The notes below the pieces were generated by a model. That model searched no databases. It saw only the letters and a list, made by a program, of their open reading frames with translations, and was not told where the DNA came from. Below are positions 1 through 10,109 of a DNA stretch of 45,000 nucleotides, in pieces. Both the position numbers and the translations under genes were made by a program. The stretch's first letter is position 1, and the number at the start of each line of letters is the position of its first letter. This stretch comes from Mesostigma viride. Lineage: Eukaryota > Streptophyta > Mesostigmatophyceae > Mesostigmatales > Mesostigmataceae. The DNA is taken from NCBI GenBank assembly GCA_009746045.1, contig RPFO01000041.1, positions 3,246,613 through 3,291,612 on the forward strand, written 5' to 3'.

Positions 1-536
1 TTGGCTGTGCCAGCGCTCATTTGCTTTTTCGAGTTCCGACCCTGTTCCGACTTAAATCGACTTCGAGACGTTGCGCACTGCGTGCAAGCGCTATTGGACC
101 CAGGGGGGCTGGCATCCTACGGAATATAAAACCGTACGTAGTTGCAAGCTGTTGTCGGAGGCTGTTGTCGGCGGCTGACACCCTCGCCTGGAAGCCTGAC
201 GTCGGTCAGTCGGTCACCCTGCGGTGCAGTTGCCCGTCCCACCGCCGTTGACAGCCGTTGGCAGCAAAAGTCGTAATCGTGGTGGGCATGGCGGCATCAA
301 TAATCCGCTGGAGTTGGGCACCATAATAATTTGCCGACTTTCGGCGGTCAGCCGTCTGGCTGCCACTCCTGGTTGTTAGCATATGCATAGGGGTCTTGCA
401 TGATTTGCATTACGGAAGTAGCGGGACGCATAATAAGGCACTTGAGCTGTTCGAGCCTCGAGCCCTTGATGTAGCTTGGAGGCTTGACCACTTACCGACA
501 TTCGCGGCGTAGCGTTTCGTTCAAGGCTTGCAAAAA
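1..536. other. Upstream flank and probable 5' leader of ESF1
   Basis: No convincing gene is visible on either strand; the short ORFs here have no recognisable motifs. An in-frame TAG at 510-512 closes the ESF1 frame upstream, so translation of ESF1 cannot begin further 5' in this frame. I see no clear TATA box or other promoter element. Confidence 0.5.
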
Positions 537-3343
537 ATGGACGACCCTCGCTTTGCTAGATTGCAGAATGACCCACGCTTTCAGCGGATGCCGGCGGCTA
601 AGAACCGGCTTAAAGTTGACAAACGCTTTGGGGCGATGTTTACGGATCCACGGTTTACGAGCCATTCCGCCGTGGACAAGCGCGGACGCAAGCAAAAGCA
701 GGTGAAGCAGGAGGCGGATCTGCGTCGCCTTTACGAGGTCGACGCCGACGAAGACGGGGCGTCTCCTCGCGGGGCGGTGGACAAAAAAGGAAAGCAGCCG
801 AAAGTCGACCCTTCAGCAAAGGCGCCGAAGGTCGAGCGTGAGCGTTCGCCAGCTGTCAAAGATGGAAAAACGAAGGCAGGCAAGGTGAAGCCGTCGGCTG
901 ATATGGACGACCGCAGAAAGCGGCCGGTGCCTCCTAAGAAAAGCCGCGAGGCCTCGAGTAGCGAGGAGGACATCGACGAGGATGACTTGGACGATGAGGT
1001 GGACAGCGAGGATGACGTGGAGGAAAATGACGAGGGGGTGGAGGAGGCGCGCTTGAAGGGAAGCGGTGACGATGATGACGACGACGACGACGAAGATGAG
1101 GAGGACGAGGAGGACGAGGACGATGGCAGTGAGGCGGAGGGTTCGACCGAGTCTTCCTCTGATGATGACGACGATGACGATGACCTGGACGAGGACATCG
1201 AGGAGGTGCCGTACGTCCCCCAGCTCAAGGCGGCGGTGCCCACCATCCCGCGCGGCCAGGAGACGCGCCGGCTGGCCCTCGTGGAGATGGACTGGTCCAA
1301 CGTGCGCGCGGTGGACTTGTACGTGCTGCTGTCCTCGTTCGCGCCCACGCCCGGCGGCCTGCTGTCCGTCACCGTGTACCCGTCCGACTTTGGTCTGGAG
1401 AAGATGAAGGAGGAGGAGGTGCGCGGGCCCGTGGATGCGTGGGTGGATGAGGAGCAGCCCCAAAAGGGGGAAGGGGGGGGGGCAGTCTAGGGGGGAACAA
1501 GGGTGTCAAGGGGACCGGGGCGGACAAGGGCAAGGGCGCTAAGGGGAAGGGGGGACGGGGCAAGGAGGATGAGGATGACGATGAGGATGAGGATGACAGT
1601 GACGATGACGAGGATGATGAGGAGGAGGAGGAGGATGTTGGGAAGGAGGGTGGGGCGGGCAACCAAGGGGACGAGGACGAGGAGGAAGGCCGTGATGGTG
1701 GCGGTGATGATGGTGACGCGCGCGTGAACGAGCGGCTGCGTGCGTACGAGCTGCAGCGCATGCGCTACTACTACGCCATAGCCGAGTGTGACAGTGTGGC
1801 CACCGCGATGACGCTCTACCAGGAGTGTGACGGTCGCGAGTTCGAGCACAGCAGCAACAAGCTGGACCTGCGCTACGTGCCCGATGACCAGTCGTTCAAG
1901 GGGCGGCCGGTGCGCGACCGTGCGACAGGTGTCCCCCCAGGGTACACACCGCCGGACTTTGCCAGCACACCGCTGCAGCACAGCCGCGTCAAGCTATCCT
2001 GGGACGCGGATGACGCGGGGCGGCGACGCGTGCTGTCGCGCAAGCCTGGCAGGGACGAGGCGGAGATGGCGGACTACGCTGCGTACCTGGCGTCATCAGG
2101 GTCGGACGACAGTAGTGAGGAGGGCGAGGGGGAGGAAACGAGCGGTGACGAGGGCAGCAGTGGTGACGAGGGCAGCAGTGGTGACGAGGGCAGTGGTAGC
2201 GAGGGGGAGAGGGACAGCGATGGCAATGGGGAGGGGGGGACGCGGGGGAAAGGGAAGGGGAAGGGGAAGGGGAAGGCAGGCAAGGGGGCGGGCGAGGAGG
2301 CCGGGAAGAAGGGAAACAAGAAGAAGAAGGAGAAGCAGGGTAAGAAGGACAACGCGAAAGAGGTCGAGCGCATTCGGCAGCTGCTGCTGGGCAAGGGTGG
2401 GGGTGGGCCCGTGGAGGGCTGCGGCGAGGGATCCTCATCGTCGTCATCGGAGGACGAGGAGGAGGGCGGGATGGAGATCACGTTTGACGCGGGTTTGGAG
2501 TCCCTGGGCGCGACCTTGGCCAGCAAGCATGCGGACAAGGCGCGCGCGGGTAGCGAGACGGTGTGGGAGAAGCGGCTGAGGGAGCAGAAGGAGAAGAAGG
2601 CCGCGCGCAGGAAGGCGAGGCAGCAGGAGGCCGGCGAGGAGGAGCAAGAGGGGGGCATCAGCGATGACGAGTTGCCCGAGGACCTGCGGGACGACCCCTT
2701 CTTCCGCGACGCGGTCGCCCCCAAGGATGGGGGCGAGAAGGGGGGTAAGAAGGGGGCCAGAGGGGCCAAGGGGAAGGCCAGCGAGGAGGAGAAGGCGGCG
2801 GCGGCGCGTGAGCGTGCGGAGCTGGAGCTGTTGCTCATGGAGGAGGGGGAGAGGGGGGGAGGGGCGGGGGGGGAGGAGGAGGACGAGGATGGTGCAGCGC
2901 GCGCGCAGGGTGCAAGGGGCAAGAAGAAGAAAGGCAAGAAGCACAAGGGGCCGCGCAAGGGGGCGGATGACAGTGACGACGAGGGGAAGGGGCGCGCCTC
3001 GCTGGCGGTCAACGTGGCCGACCCGCGATTTGCGGCGCTGTTCACGTCCCATCACTTTGCGATCGACCCGACCGCGCCGCAGTTCAAGGGGTCCCTGGGC
3101 CAGCGCCAGATCATGGAGGAGGCGCAGCGTCGGCGCTCGCGCGGGGAGGCCAGTGACCGGAGCAGCTCGCCTGCGGGGAAGGGGAAGGTGGAGGCGGGGG
3201 GGCAGGGGGAGCCAGTGCTGAGTGCCGAGGCCAGGGAGAGGCAAGCCATGAAGCTGATGGTGCAGTCGCTCAAGCGCAAGGTTAGGGCGGTGAATGGCAG
3301 CGACGCTCGCAGCGCGCAGCCGAGCAAGAAGCAGCAGCGGTAG
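537..3343 (+). CDS. ESF1: ESF1-like nucleolar pre-rRNA processing factor (one frameshift)
   Basis: Homologue of ESF1, a nucleolar protein needed for 18S rRNA maturation in yeast and animals. The N-terminus has the family pattern DPRFARLQ, then VDKRFGAMFTDPRF and a VDKRGR motif (residues about 1-50). Lys/Asp/Glu-rich tracts follow. The central conserved domain has two parts: MDWSNVRAVDLYVLLSSF through VYPSDFG (about 250-300) and LQRMRYYYAIAECDS through LRYVPDD (about 405-450). A glycine/acidic linker separates them. Basic and acidic low complexity follows, then a C-terminal NUC153-type motif, NVADPRFAALFTSHHFAIDP (about 825-845). The start is ATG 537 in a good context (AAAAAATGG), with an in-frame stop 27 nt upstream. 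The first frame ends at TAG 1488-1490, while the downstream frame is open from about 1460 to 3343. They must join inside the A/G tract 1463-1482, which includes G10 at 1473-1482; one missing G would repair it. About 935 residues, no intron seen. Confidence 0.93.
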
Positions 3344-3960
3344 CCGTGTGGCGCATCGCAAGGTGCCACCGTAGGTGGTAGCCACGATGGGCACGGCGCT
3401 CGCTGGATACGGCGGCCAGCACTGGCTTTTCCTATCCGCTCAACACTTGGTTTTCTCGTACACGTACAGCTAGTATGCCTGCTGGGCATCTGATCCTTGG
3501 CCTCGATGACCTCCCAGAGGCATGTGTTTCATGTCAGTATTTCTAATGTGGGAAAGGTACACGAAGTGCTCCGGGGATGACTGTCTAGCTCGCTGTGTGT
3601 GCGTGCTCGGGACATGGGTGCTATGGGTCTGTTGCTTTCATCTGCCAATATTGTGCCCAGATGACTTCTGCTGCTGATATTTTGTTGACCAGCAGTGTTA
3701 ACGGCACTAAGTTTCCAGCATGTCTTGGAGTATGATTTGAATGAATTTATGAAGTAACACAACTTGACAAGTAGTCCTGGACGCATGGCCATTTGCCACT
3801 GTAAGGTGCATACATATATTGTCTCATATACTGTCTTTGTTTTTGTACCTAGATAGAACAGACAGGAAGGATTGCGTGTACCCATCCATCCATCCATTCG
3901 TCGGGGTCAATGCTCTGTTATTCCCCAACGGGATCTCGAGTTTGATTAATTAATTAGGAT
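3344..3960. other. ESF1 3' flank, no further gene seen
   Basis: This stretch follows the ESF1 stop codon. It loses the G-rich codon bias and holds no ORF with recognisable domains. A TGTAA (about 3797), the polyadenylation signal common in green algae, lies about 450 nt downstream of the stop; I cannot show that it is used. The end is AT-rich (TTAATTAATTAATT near 3944). Confidence 0.4.
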
Positions 3961-4025
3961 ATGTCTCATATATTAAGCGCAGTCACGTGTCTATTAATTA
4001 ATTAATTAATGTCTCATATATTAAG
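3961..4025. repeat. 17-bp direct repeat around an AT-rich spacer
   Basis: ATGTCTCATATATTAAG occurs at 3961-3977 and again at 4009-4025. The 31-bp spacer holds CAGTCACGTGT and a (TTAA)n run. It looks like a target-site duplication around a very short retroposed tail, or a local tandem duplication. Confidence 0.45.
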
Positions 4026-4064
4026 AACGTAACTCCGTTGGGAGTATACGTAACACATGGTCCT
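4026..4064 (-). repeat. Fragment of a LINE 3' end with the CTCC/GGAG hairpin
   Basis: AACTCCGTTGGGAGTATACG here resembles the 3' ends of the LINE copies at 6476-6830 (same orientation) and 12395-13150 (opposite orientation). The shared core is CTCCGTTGGGAG (4033-4044), a stem of four pairs with a GTTG loop. As in the other copies, an AT-rich run lies on the 3' side. This is a short 5'-truncated or decayed copy. Confidence 0.5.
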
Positions 4065-4113
4065 GAGCCACGAGCCACGAGCCACGAGCCACGAGCCACG
4101 AGCCACGAGCCAC
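4065..4113. repeat. Minisatellite, GAGCCAC x7
   Basis: Seven perfect head-to-tail copies of the 7-mer GAGCCAC. It begins just after the LINE 3'-end fragment and has no coding role that I can see. Confidence 0.95.
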
Positions 4114-4248
4114 GAGGTACTGCCATGGCTGGTGGCGGAGCTCATAACTTTCACGTGTGGGCACCGAATTCGGCCGTGAATATTACAATCACTTCGTCTT
4201 TCTAAGACGCACACGCTGATATATTTCCCGAAGCTAATACGCAATACT

Positions 4249-5531
4249 ATGACGAGCAAACGCTCCACGATGCAACGCAGTTTGGAGGCTGCGATGAGCA
4301 ATGCACACACACCTGCAGCTCCGGCTGCAGTTCCGCCCCCCGGCCTCGCAGGCAGCGGTGACACTAACCAAGCGTTAGTGGTCTACTCGGCTCCTCCCAC
4401 AGCCTCGCCCTCGGCATCGCCTGAGCCCAAACGCAGTCGCCCTACGGCCCTTCCGCGCTGGCGCGCTCGAGGTCGACTTCGACGTCACCTTTCGGGCGGC
4501 TATTGGCAACGCATCCCGACCCAATTCATGGATGACGTGTTTTTCCCGGCTCGCACGGCCCGCTTGTGGAACTGTGCCGGCACCTTCACGGCCAGCATCG
4601 CCTCAACACTGGGAACGGCTCCCAGGCCCCGCATTTGGTCCAAACCATTGCGGACCTTCTTCACGTTACCCCTCGGCCCCGCCTTCAGCGCTACGCTCTC
4701 TGCTCCCTCCTCGGGCGCACCGAGGCCGAGATCTGGGATCTCCCGCCCTCCTCCCCCACCGCCCTCACCGAAACCACATTTCGCTCCATCCTCACGGAGC
4801 TCCTTGCACAGCACGTGACCCTCCATGCCGCAGATGTGGCAGCAATGCGGGCAGCATGCTGGCTGCTGAGCTCCCTTACCTTTTCACCACCGCCACCGCC
4901 ACCTCCAAAACCACCGACTCCATCACCGACCAGCTCCTCGGCATCGACCAGCGCCTCAAGGACAACGCCATCGCCAATGATCGAGTGCCTGCAAAACACC
5001 GCAAGCCTCACTGCCCAGGCGATGAAGGACATTCCCGCTCGGCCAGCACCTGCTGGCCCAGCTGACGATGCTCCTCCCACCCAGACCTGGGCGGACATGC
5101 TGAACCACCACACCACCTCCACCGCCTCCACCATCGCGGCACAGCTGAAGCAACAAACGCTCGACCTCCGCGAGGAGGCCGACATCACCAAGCGCAGCCA
5201 CAATGTCATCGTCAAGCACTTCGACCAGCCGGCAGGTGAGGACTCGGAGTCTCTTGCCATAGCGTTTAAGCGCCGGACATTCTTACCCCCATGGAACTCA
5301 CTGGTGAGCTGCGGATGTCGGCTGTCCGCCTTCCGCGAGCGCGGGGTAAGGCTGGCCCGGCCCCCCTGCTCCTCACATGGCGGATCAGCTGTTGTGCCGC
5401 AAGAAGCTCTCGGGGACTTCCTACACACTGGACGACGACTTGACCCTGGCACAGCAACAGTGGCGATGGGAGGAATGGCCGACCTACCTCCAGCTCCGGG
5501 AGGGACCGGAGGGGGGAAACCGGTATACAGT
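4249..5531 (+). pseudogene. Degraded ORF1-like (gag-like) sequence of a non-LTR element
   Basis: Two overlapping frames (4249-4818 and 4566-5978) are Ala/Pro/Ser-rich with a conserved-looking central stretch (SILTELLAQHVTLHAADVAA, about 4794-4850) and a proline/serine linker at about 4885-4990. From 5377 the best coding-like frame changes again (MADQLLCRKKLSG, then LDDDLTLAQQQWRWEEW). This is typical of a decayed retroelement ORF1, but I recognise no RNA-binding motif or zinc knuckle, so the family is inferred from position among LINE fragments. The frame that runs on to 5978 does so only because another LINE fragment was inserted at 5547. Confidence 0.45.
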
Positions 5532-6126
5532 ACATATACTGGATATTCCCCCAACCACCGGCCTGACATCGTGGTGCTGGACTTTGAGGGGGGTGGCCGG
5601 CATCTGCTTATTGACGTTTCGGTGGCGCGGCCCTTGGCTCTTAGCCACGTGGCTGGGGCCTCCCTCACGGCAGGTTACACGGCGGACCGGGCGGAGCGGG
5701 CCAAGCTCCTGGCCTACGGCGACGTCGGGCACCATCGTGTGGTGCCCTTTGTCCTGGAGGAGTTTGGGGCCATGGGGCCCCTGACCTCCGCCTTCTTCAA
5801 GGAGTGCTGCCGGCTCCGGGAGGACCGGCTGGACCTGGAGGGCCAGCGGGCCCCATGGTCGGCGCGGACCTGGACGTCATATTGGCGTCAGCGCTTGTCG
5901 GTGGCGCTGACTCGGGCCATGGCTGACATCATGCTCCGCCGTACGCGGGCTGATTTTGCGGTGCAGCAGGGCTATTAGGTTCCTCCCGTTAGGCGTTTAC
6001 ATTGGTCTTATCGTAGTATAGAGCTTTGACATGGCTCTGTATATAGGTTTATAGCTGGGCGTTTGCTTTGGTTTGAGTGATTTCACTCTGCTGTAAGTAA
6101 TTATATTTTTAACATATACTGGATAT
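5532..6126 (+). mobile_element. 5'-truncated LINE copy with a 15-bp target-site duplication
   Basis: ACATATACTGGATAT is present at 5532-5546 and again at 6112-6126, bracketing a 565-bp insert (5547-6111). The insert starts abruptly inside coding sequence and ends in a 3' UTR, the signature of target-primed reverse transcription with 5' truncation. The last 100 bp (6012-6111, ending AATTATATTTTTA) recur at 37650-37753 as a separate, even shorter insertion with its own duplication, which confirms the 3' end of this family. Confidence 0.85.
5547..5978 (+). pseudogene. C-terminal restriction-endonuclease-like domain of a LINE ORF2 (partial)
   Basis: The frame reads HRPDIVVLDFEGG, then HLLIDVSVARPL, then RAERAKLLAYGDV and VVPFVLEEFGAMG. 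The arrangement RPD, about 10 residues, then (L)IDVSV, followed by a conserved RAERAK helix, is what I know from PD-(D/E)XK-type nuclease domains at the C-terminus of some LINE polyproteins. The usual catalytic lysine position reads S here, as it often does in these domains, so activity is uncertain. The stop is at 5976-5978. Reverse transcriptase is absent because the copy is truncated at its 5' end. The upstream part of the same ORF is older, unrelated sequence. Confidence 0.65.
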
Positions 6127-6475
6127 ACTTCCGCGTTTTCCGCGGCCCGGCACTGAACGCAAATGGTTTTCACCTTTGCGGAGTGCCTGATCAGAATATA
6201 CTGGAGGGGGGGTGCGGTCATCCACGTCGACCACAAGCAGGTCATGCACCTGGCAGGCGCCCCCTGCCACCCCAGCAACCCCAGTCTAGGGAATATATAG
6301 CAGCAGTGTAGACTAGTCAGGCTTAGCACGTGGCTCACGGCTATCATTATTATGCGCATGTGCGCCTATAATGGGACTCCCCACGGATGATGCATTAAGA
6401 ATTTAGCCAAGCTCTGCCTATGCGCAGAGAGCTACTCTCTGCTGAGAAGCCATGCCCTAGCCATTGTTTAACCAT
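6127..6475. other. Continuation of the pre-insertion target, no gene called
   Basis: Directly after the target duplication the sequence resumes the target into which the LINE fragment jumped; the first 40 nt extend one upstream frame (LPRFPRPG) before a stop. The rest has no recognisable domain. Only short inverted repeats are visible (GCGCATGTGCGC near 6355 and GCGCAGAGAGC near 6422). Confidence 0.35.
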
Positions 6476-6830
6476 TAAATTTAAATTAAATTAAATTATA
6501 ACATGTCTCCGTTGGGAGATCATGTAGCACATACTCCTTGCTGGATGGCCGGGTGGAGGTGGGCGAAGCCGCGTAATCGAACGAACCTAACTTAAAGCTA
6601 TCTAGTCTAGAAAAAAATCCTAACTACACTACTCGGCAAAACGCCCCTTCCGCTTGGGGGGAGGGGGCTTGCCCACAGGGGCTGGCTTGTGAGCCTGGAC
6701 AATCTTCTGCCACCGCTTCTTGTTCTGCATAGCAGTCCAAAGAAGAGAGAGGGAGTGAATGCGGTGTTCAAACTGAGCTGGGACCACTAGGTCGGCCAGC
6801 AACATCTGGATGTAGTTAACATGACAGGCT
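6476..6830 (-). mobile_element. 3' end of a LINE (RT C-terminus and 3' UTR), minus strand
   Basis: Read on the minus strand this encodes LLADLVVPAQFEHRIHSLSL, then WTAMQNKKRWQKIVQAHKP and KPPPPKRKGRFAE-stop. It is the same C-terminus as the plus-strand copy ending at 12975 (LMADLVVPAQFAHRIHSLSL), and it is more intact: the plus copy has a premature stop after KPPPPT. The minus 3' UTR includes the CTCCCAACGGAG hairpin (6507-6518 on plus as CTCCGTTGGGAG) and ends in an (AATTT)n-type tail at 6476-6495. The body ends near 6830, where a plus-strand LINE begins. Confidence 0.8.
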
Positions 6831-8033
6831 TACCAGGTTTAGCCATGCGCATGATGAGATTTGAGCGTAACCGGGACCCATTGCTGAAACCGGTGCTCAC
6901 GGCCGCCTTTGGGGAGGCCTACGCACATGCTCAGGACGCAGAGGCGGCCCAGTGCATCGCAAATGCCAAGGCCTGCCAAGCTCGCAACCAGGGCAAGTAC
7001 ATGTGGTACCACCTCGACCGGCTCGATTGGCGGTCGGCGGCAGCGCACCCCGGTGGAGCACACGGGGGACGGCACGGCGCCGGTCAGCCTTGACAGCTGG
7101 TTGGCCCACAATGTTTCCTTGACAGGTGGAGCCCGCGCCCCTCCCCCGCCGCTTCACCCCGAGACGGCCGCCCGTCTCGGTGTTGCCGGACCTCCGCCGC
7201 CGCCTGTGCCCCCCTCCTCGGCCGTGGACTACCAGGTCCCCGCCTTGCAGGAGGGCTGCCTTGCCACCGACGGCGCCGTCCACCCCTTCACTTTGAAGGA
7301 ATTGGACGGCGCCCTTGCTCGATCGCCTGCGGTACGACGCGGCGGTCGGTGCCGACCACCTTTCGGCTGAGTTGCTGAAGACCCCTGACCTTGCGGTGAG
7401 GGAGCTTCTGCTGGCGTTCTGCAACCGTGTCCTGCTCTCTGATGAGCCTCCGCCTGCTGAGTGGCAGACGGCCATCCGAGTCATGCTGTACAAGAAGGGC
7501 TCTGCTGCTGACCCCGGTAAATATCGGGGTGTCTGCCTCCAGAGTGCCGCGCTGAAGGTCTTCATGCGCATGATGTTGCACCGGCTCCGCGCCGCGCTGG
7601 ACCCACACCTGGGTGAGTCTCAGATGGGTTTCCATCGTGGTCGTAACACTGTCATGGCTGTGTTTGTCGCGCGCCGGTTGATGGAGGAGGTGCGTCGCCT
7701 TTGCCCTGACAGTACTTTGCCGCTAGTCTTCATTTTTGTTGACTATATCAAGGCCTTTGACACGGTCCTCTGGGAGGCTCTTTGGGCCATCCTAGCTCTG
7801 GATCGGGTACCACCAGCGTTTATTGCTGCCATTCGTCGACTGTATGAGGGCTCACAGGCAGTAGTGCGGACTGCGGAAGGCACCACCCCACCATTGCCCC
7901 TTCACCACGGGGTGTGGCAAGGTTGTGTCCTGTCCCCATATCTGTTCATTATTGTCGTGGATCACGTCATGCGCCGGGCACGTGCGCGCTTTACTGCTCT
8001 TAAGGGGTTCGAGCCTGGCTTGGACATCCTTAA
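6831..8033 (+). pseudogene. LINE reverse transcriptase, N-terminal part (frameshifted)
   Basis: Three successive frames carry this region: 6845-7093, then to about 7330, then 7315-8033. The last has unmistakable RT motifs: VMLYKKGSAADPGKYRGVCL, GFHRGRNT, FIFVDYIKAFDTV (motif A with its catalytic Asp) and HHGVWQGCVLSPYLF (motif B). Motif C is not here; it lies beyond the 8034-9746 insertion. At least two frameshifts plus the insertion make the gene non-functional as sequenced. The N-terminal endonuclease and ORF1 are not seen, so the copy is 5'-truncated at about 6831, where it abuts a minus-strand copy of the same family. Confidence 0.85.
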
Positions 8034-9746
8034 CCCTTAAATGGTACTCAGTCCGATTTGAAGGACTGAGTTTTTCTCAGTCCTAAAAATCGGACCGAGT
8101 TTGTGGCAGAACTAGCTATAATTCTAGCAAACTTTTGAGTATTCTGTTTGGACCAGATTCGGGATCTAGATTTGTACTTTCACGTACACCCCTGGTTTAC
8201 TACTTTTGTTTGGACACCTGGACAGGGACCTACGGTCAAGGAAAGTAGGGGGGGTACCATGGCCAAACGAGGACGACGTGAATAAAAATTATTCACGTCC
8301 GCGGCTATGGTGCCACAAACAACTGACTCAGCCTGGGGCGAGAGCATGGCTTGACCTATTCGACTGAAACTTTGTAGGCATCATCCCTAGGTCTTTTGAA
8401 TGCTATATGCGTAGCCGTGCAACATTTACAAATGCCTAGATATGTCTCGAGGTTATGTGGCGGTGCAGCAAATCGCGTGAGCGGCCAGGCGATGACAGTG
8501 CAAGGTCTACTTGTTGCTCGGCAGAAAATGTTCGGATTTTTGCGCATTGATGAGTTAGTTACGCCGTTCCTAGCACAGTTGATCATCAATGGCGGCCAGG
8601 ACATGCTTGCAGCTACGTCCGTGGGGTGGGCGTGCTAAATCCTGCAAACAAGGTAATCTGCGGTTTCGACCAGGTACGTTTGAGCCTTTTACCATGTCTC
8701 AGTGACCGCGCATGTATCATATATTGTTTTGATACCAGTCTCGGGGCTATAATCGAGGCTTTATGACGGTCTTTTTGTTGCTTTATTGCTTCTGTGCGTA
8801 GGCTTGTGATGGTTGGGTAGTAATGTTACCTCGGCCAGATTTTGGACAAGTTTTGACTGCTTTTAGCGTATGCTACAACACGAATGTTGGTATAACGACA
8901 GATATCGTTTGTAATAATGTTCACTGTGATGATACGATGCTTTCCGTAAACTCAGGGCGAGTGTTTTTCTGCCCAGCTCTAGGCATGCATGCTGGCCAAG
9001 TCCGCCTTCTTTTTGTGTGTTTGCTGTGTGTTAGAGACAGAGAGATGCCTGAGATCTGCTTGCATTGAAGCATCAGCAAGTTGCTAATTTCTTTCCTTTT
9101 TCCTTGTATTTTGAAGTTGTTTGTAGCGTATAGGGTGCGTTGGTAATAAGCTCCTTGCATGTGCCTTCTACATGTGCTTTATGCCCAATGGCACTAGATT
9201 TACAATATTATATAGCATGAGCTGCTGTATTATATGCTGGAAATGTGTTGGAGGATGCATGTGTGGCCAGCAGCCTATGATGTTTTGTGCCACATTGGGA
9301 TAGGAAACCAAAACGGTAGTGCTAGCCAACCACCCTAAAAAACTTGGTCCTATATTTAGGACTGAGCTATTTTGGGATTTTTTCTAGCTAGCTTGAGCAG
9401 TTCTGTAGCATGTCATGTTGTGAATGCATTGATGGCATGCCTGTGATATAATAAACTAACTGCCTTTGAAATTCCAGGGCCTATGTATTTATATAAGTGG
9501 TCCATATTGCATGATGTATGTCTCAAACCCCATTTTTCCGTACCCCCCTGGGGTTGGTTGGCGCTATTTATAGCACCCTTAAGTCAAAGATATGGGACCA
9601 GTGGCATGTCCCCAAAGAAATTCAACATAAATGCATGCTTGGCACCAAGGGGTAGCCAGAAATTGTTTTAAGGCCATGGAGAAACATATGTGCAAAGATG
9701 TGCAAATCAGTCCGATTTTTAGGACTGAGTTGCTACCATTTAGGGG
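8034..9746. mobile_element. Non-autonomous TIR DNA transposon inserted in the LINE RT
   Basis: It separates RT motif B (ending 8033) from motif C (about 9805). The ends are inverted: CCCTTAAATGGTACTCAGTCC at left, and the complement of TAAATGGTAGCAACTCAGTCC at right (9722-9746). The left end also folds on itself, ACTCAGTCC (8046-8054) with GGACTGAGT (8063-8071), followed by CTCAGTCCTAAAAATCGGAC, which matches the right end. If the element starts at AATGG, a TA duplication is possible; the exact ends are uncertain. The interior (8240-9680) has no ORF with recognisable domains, so it is probably non-autonomous. A related motif (GGTCCTATATTTAGGACTGAG) occurs at about 9347. Confidence 0.65.
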
Positions 9747-10109
9747 CTAGCGAGCGCGAGCATGGCGGGGTTAGCACTGGCTACCGCCTGGCTGACCTGA
9801 TTTATGCGGACGACACCACCCTCATCGCGCGCCCCGAGCACATTCAGACCTGGCTGGACTGTCTGGGCTTGGAGGCGCGGGCGGTGGGGTTGGAGATTAG
9901 TGTCAAAACTGAGGCTATGGTGATTGGGGCTTCCAGTAGCCTGCCGCTACGACGGCTGCTAGACGGGACGGAGGTCCCGTTTCGCGATCGCTTTAAACTG
10001 CTGGGGAGCATGCTTCCTGACACCGCCGCCGATGTGGACACCCGCATCGGCCTGGCCTGGGCTCGGCATCGTTCGCTCAAAACCTTCCATCCCATACTCC
10101 AGAGCAAAG
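9747..10109 (+). pseudogene. LINE reverse transcriptase, middle part with YADD
   Basis: Continuation of the RT split by the element at 8034-9746. It contains STGYRLADLIYADDTTLIAR, the catalytic motif C with both aspartates (about 9800), then GLEISVKTEAMVI and RIGLAWARHRSLKTFHPIL, which are RT thumb-region patterns. It ends at 10109, where a minus-strand gag-like element is inserted; the sequence resumes at 12402 after a 7-bp duplicate. Confidence 0.85.

Noticed and set aside
528-1490. ESF1 as two separate genes (528-1490 and 1724-3343)
   Set aside because: The conserved central domain is split between them, and the downstream frame is open back through the G10 tract; one gene with an indel explains both.
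731-3394. Long Ser/Pro/Leu-rich ORFs opposite ESF1 (minus strand)
   Set aside because: They are shadows of the acidic and Lys/Gly-rich codons of ESF1; no domains and no start context.
9959-10109. C-terminal 50 residues of the minus-strand gag-like ORF
   Set aside because: This is the antisense of the LINE reverse transcriptase (the codons for RIGLAWARHRS lie on the other strand), so it is read-through into the target.
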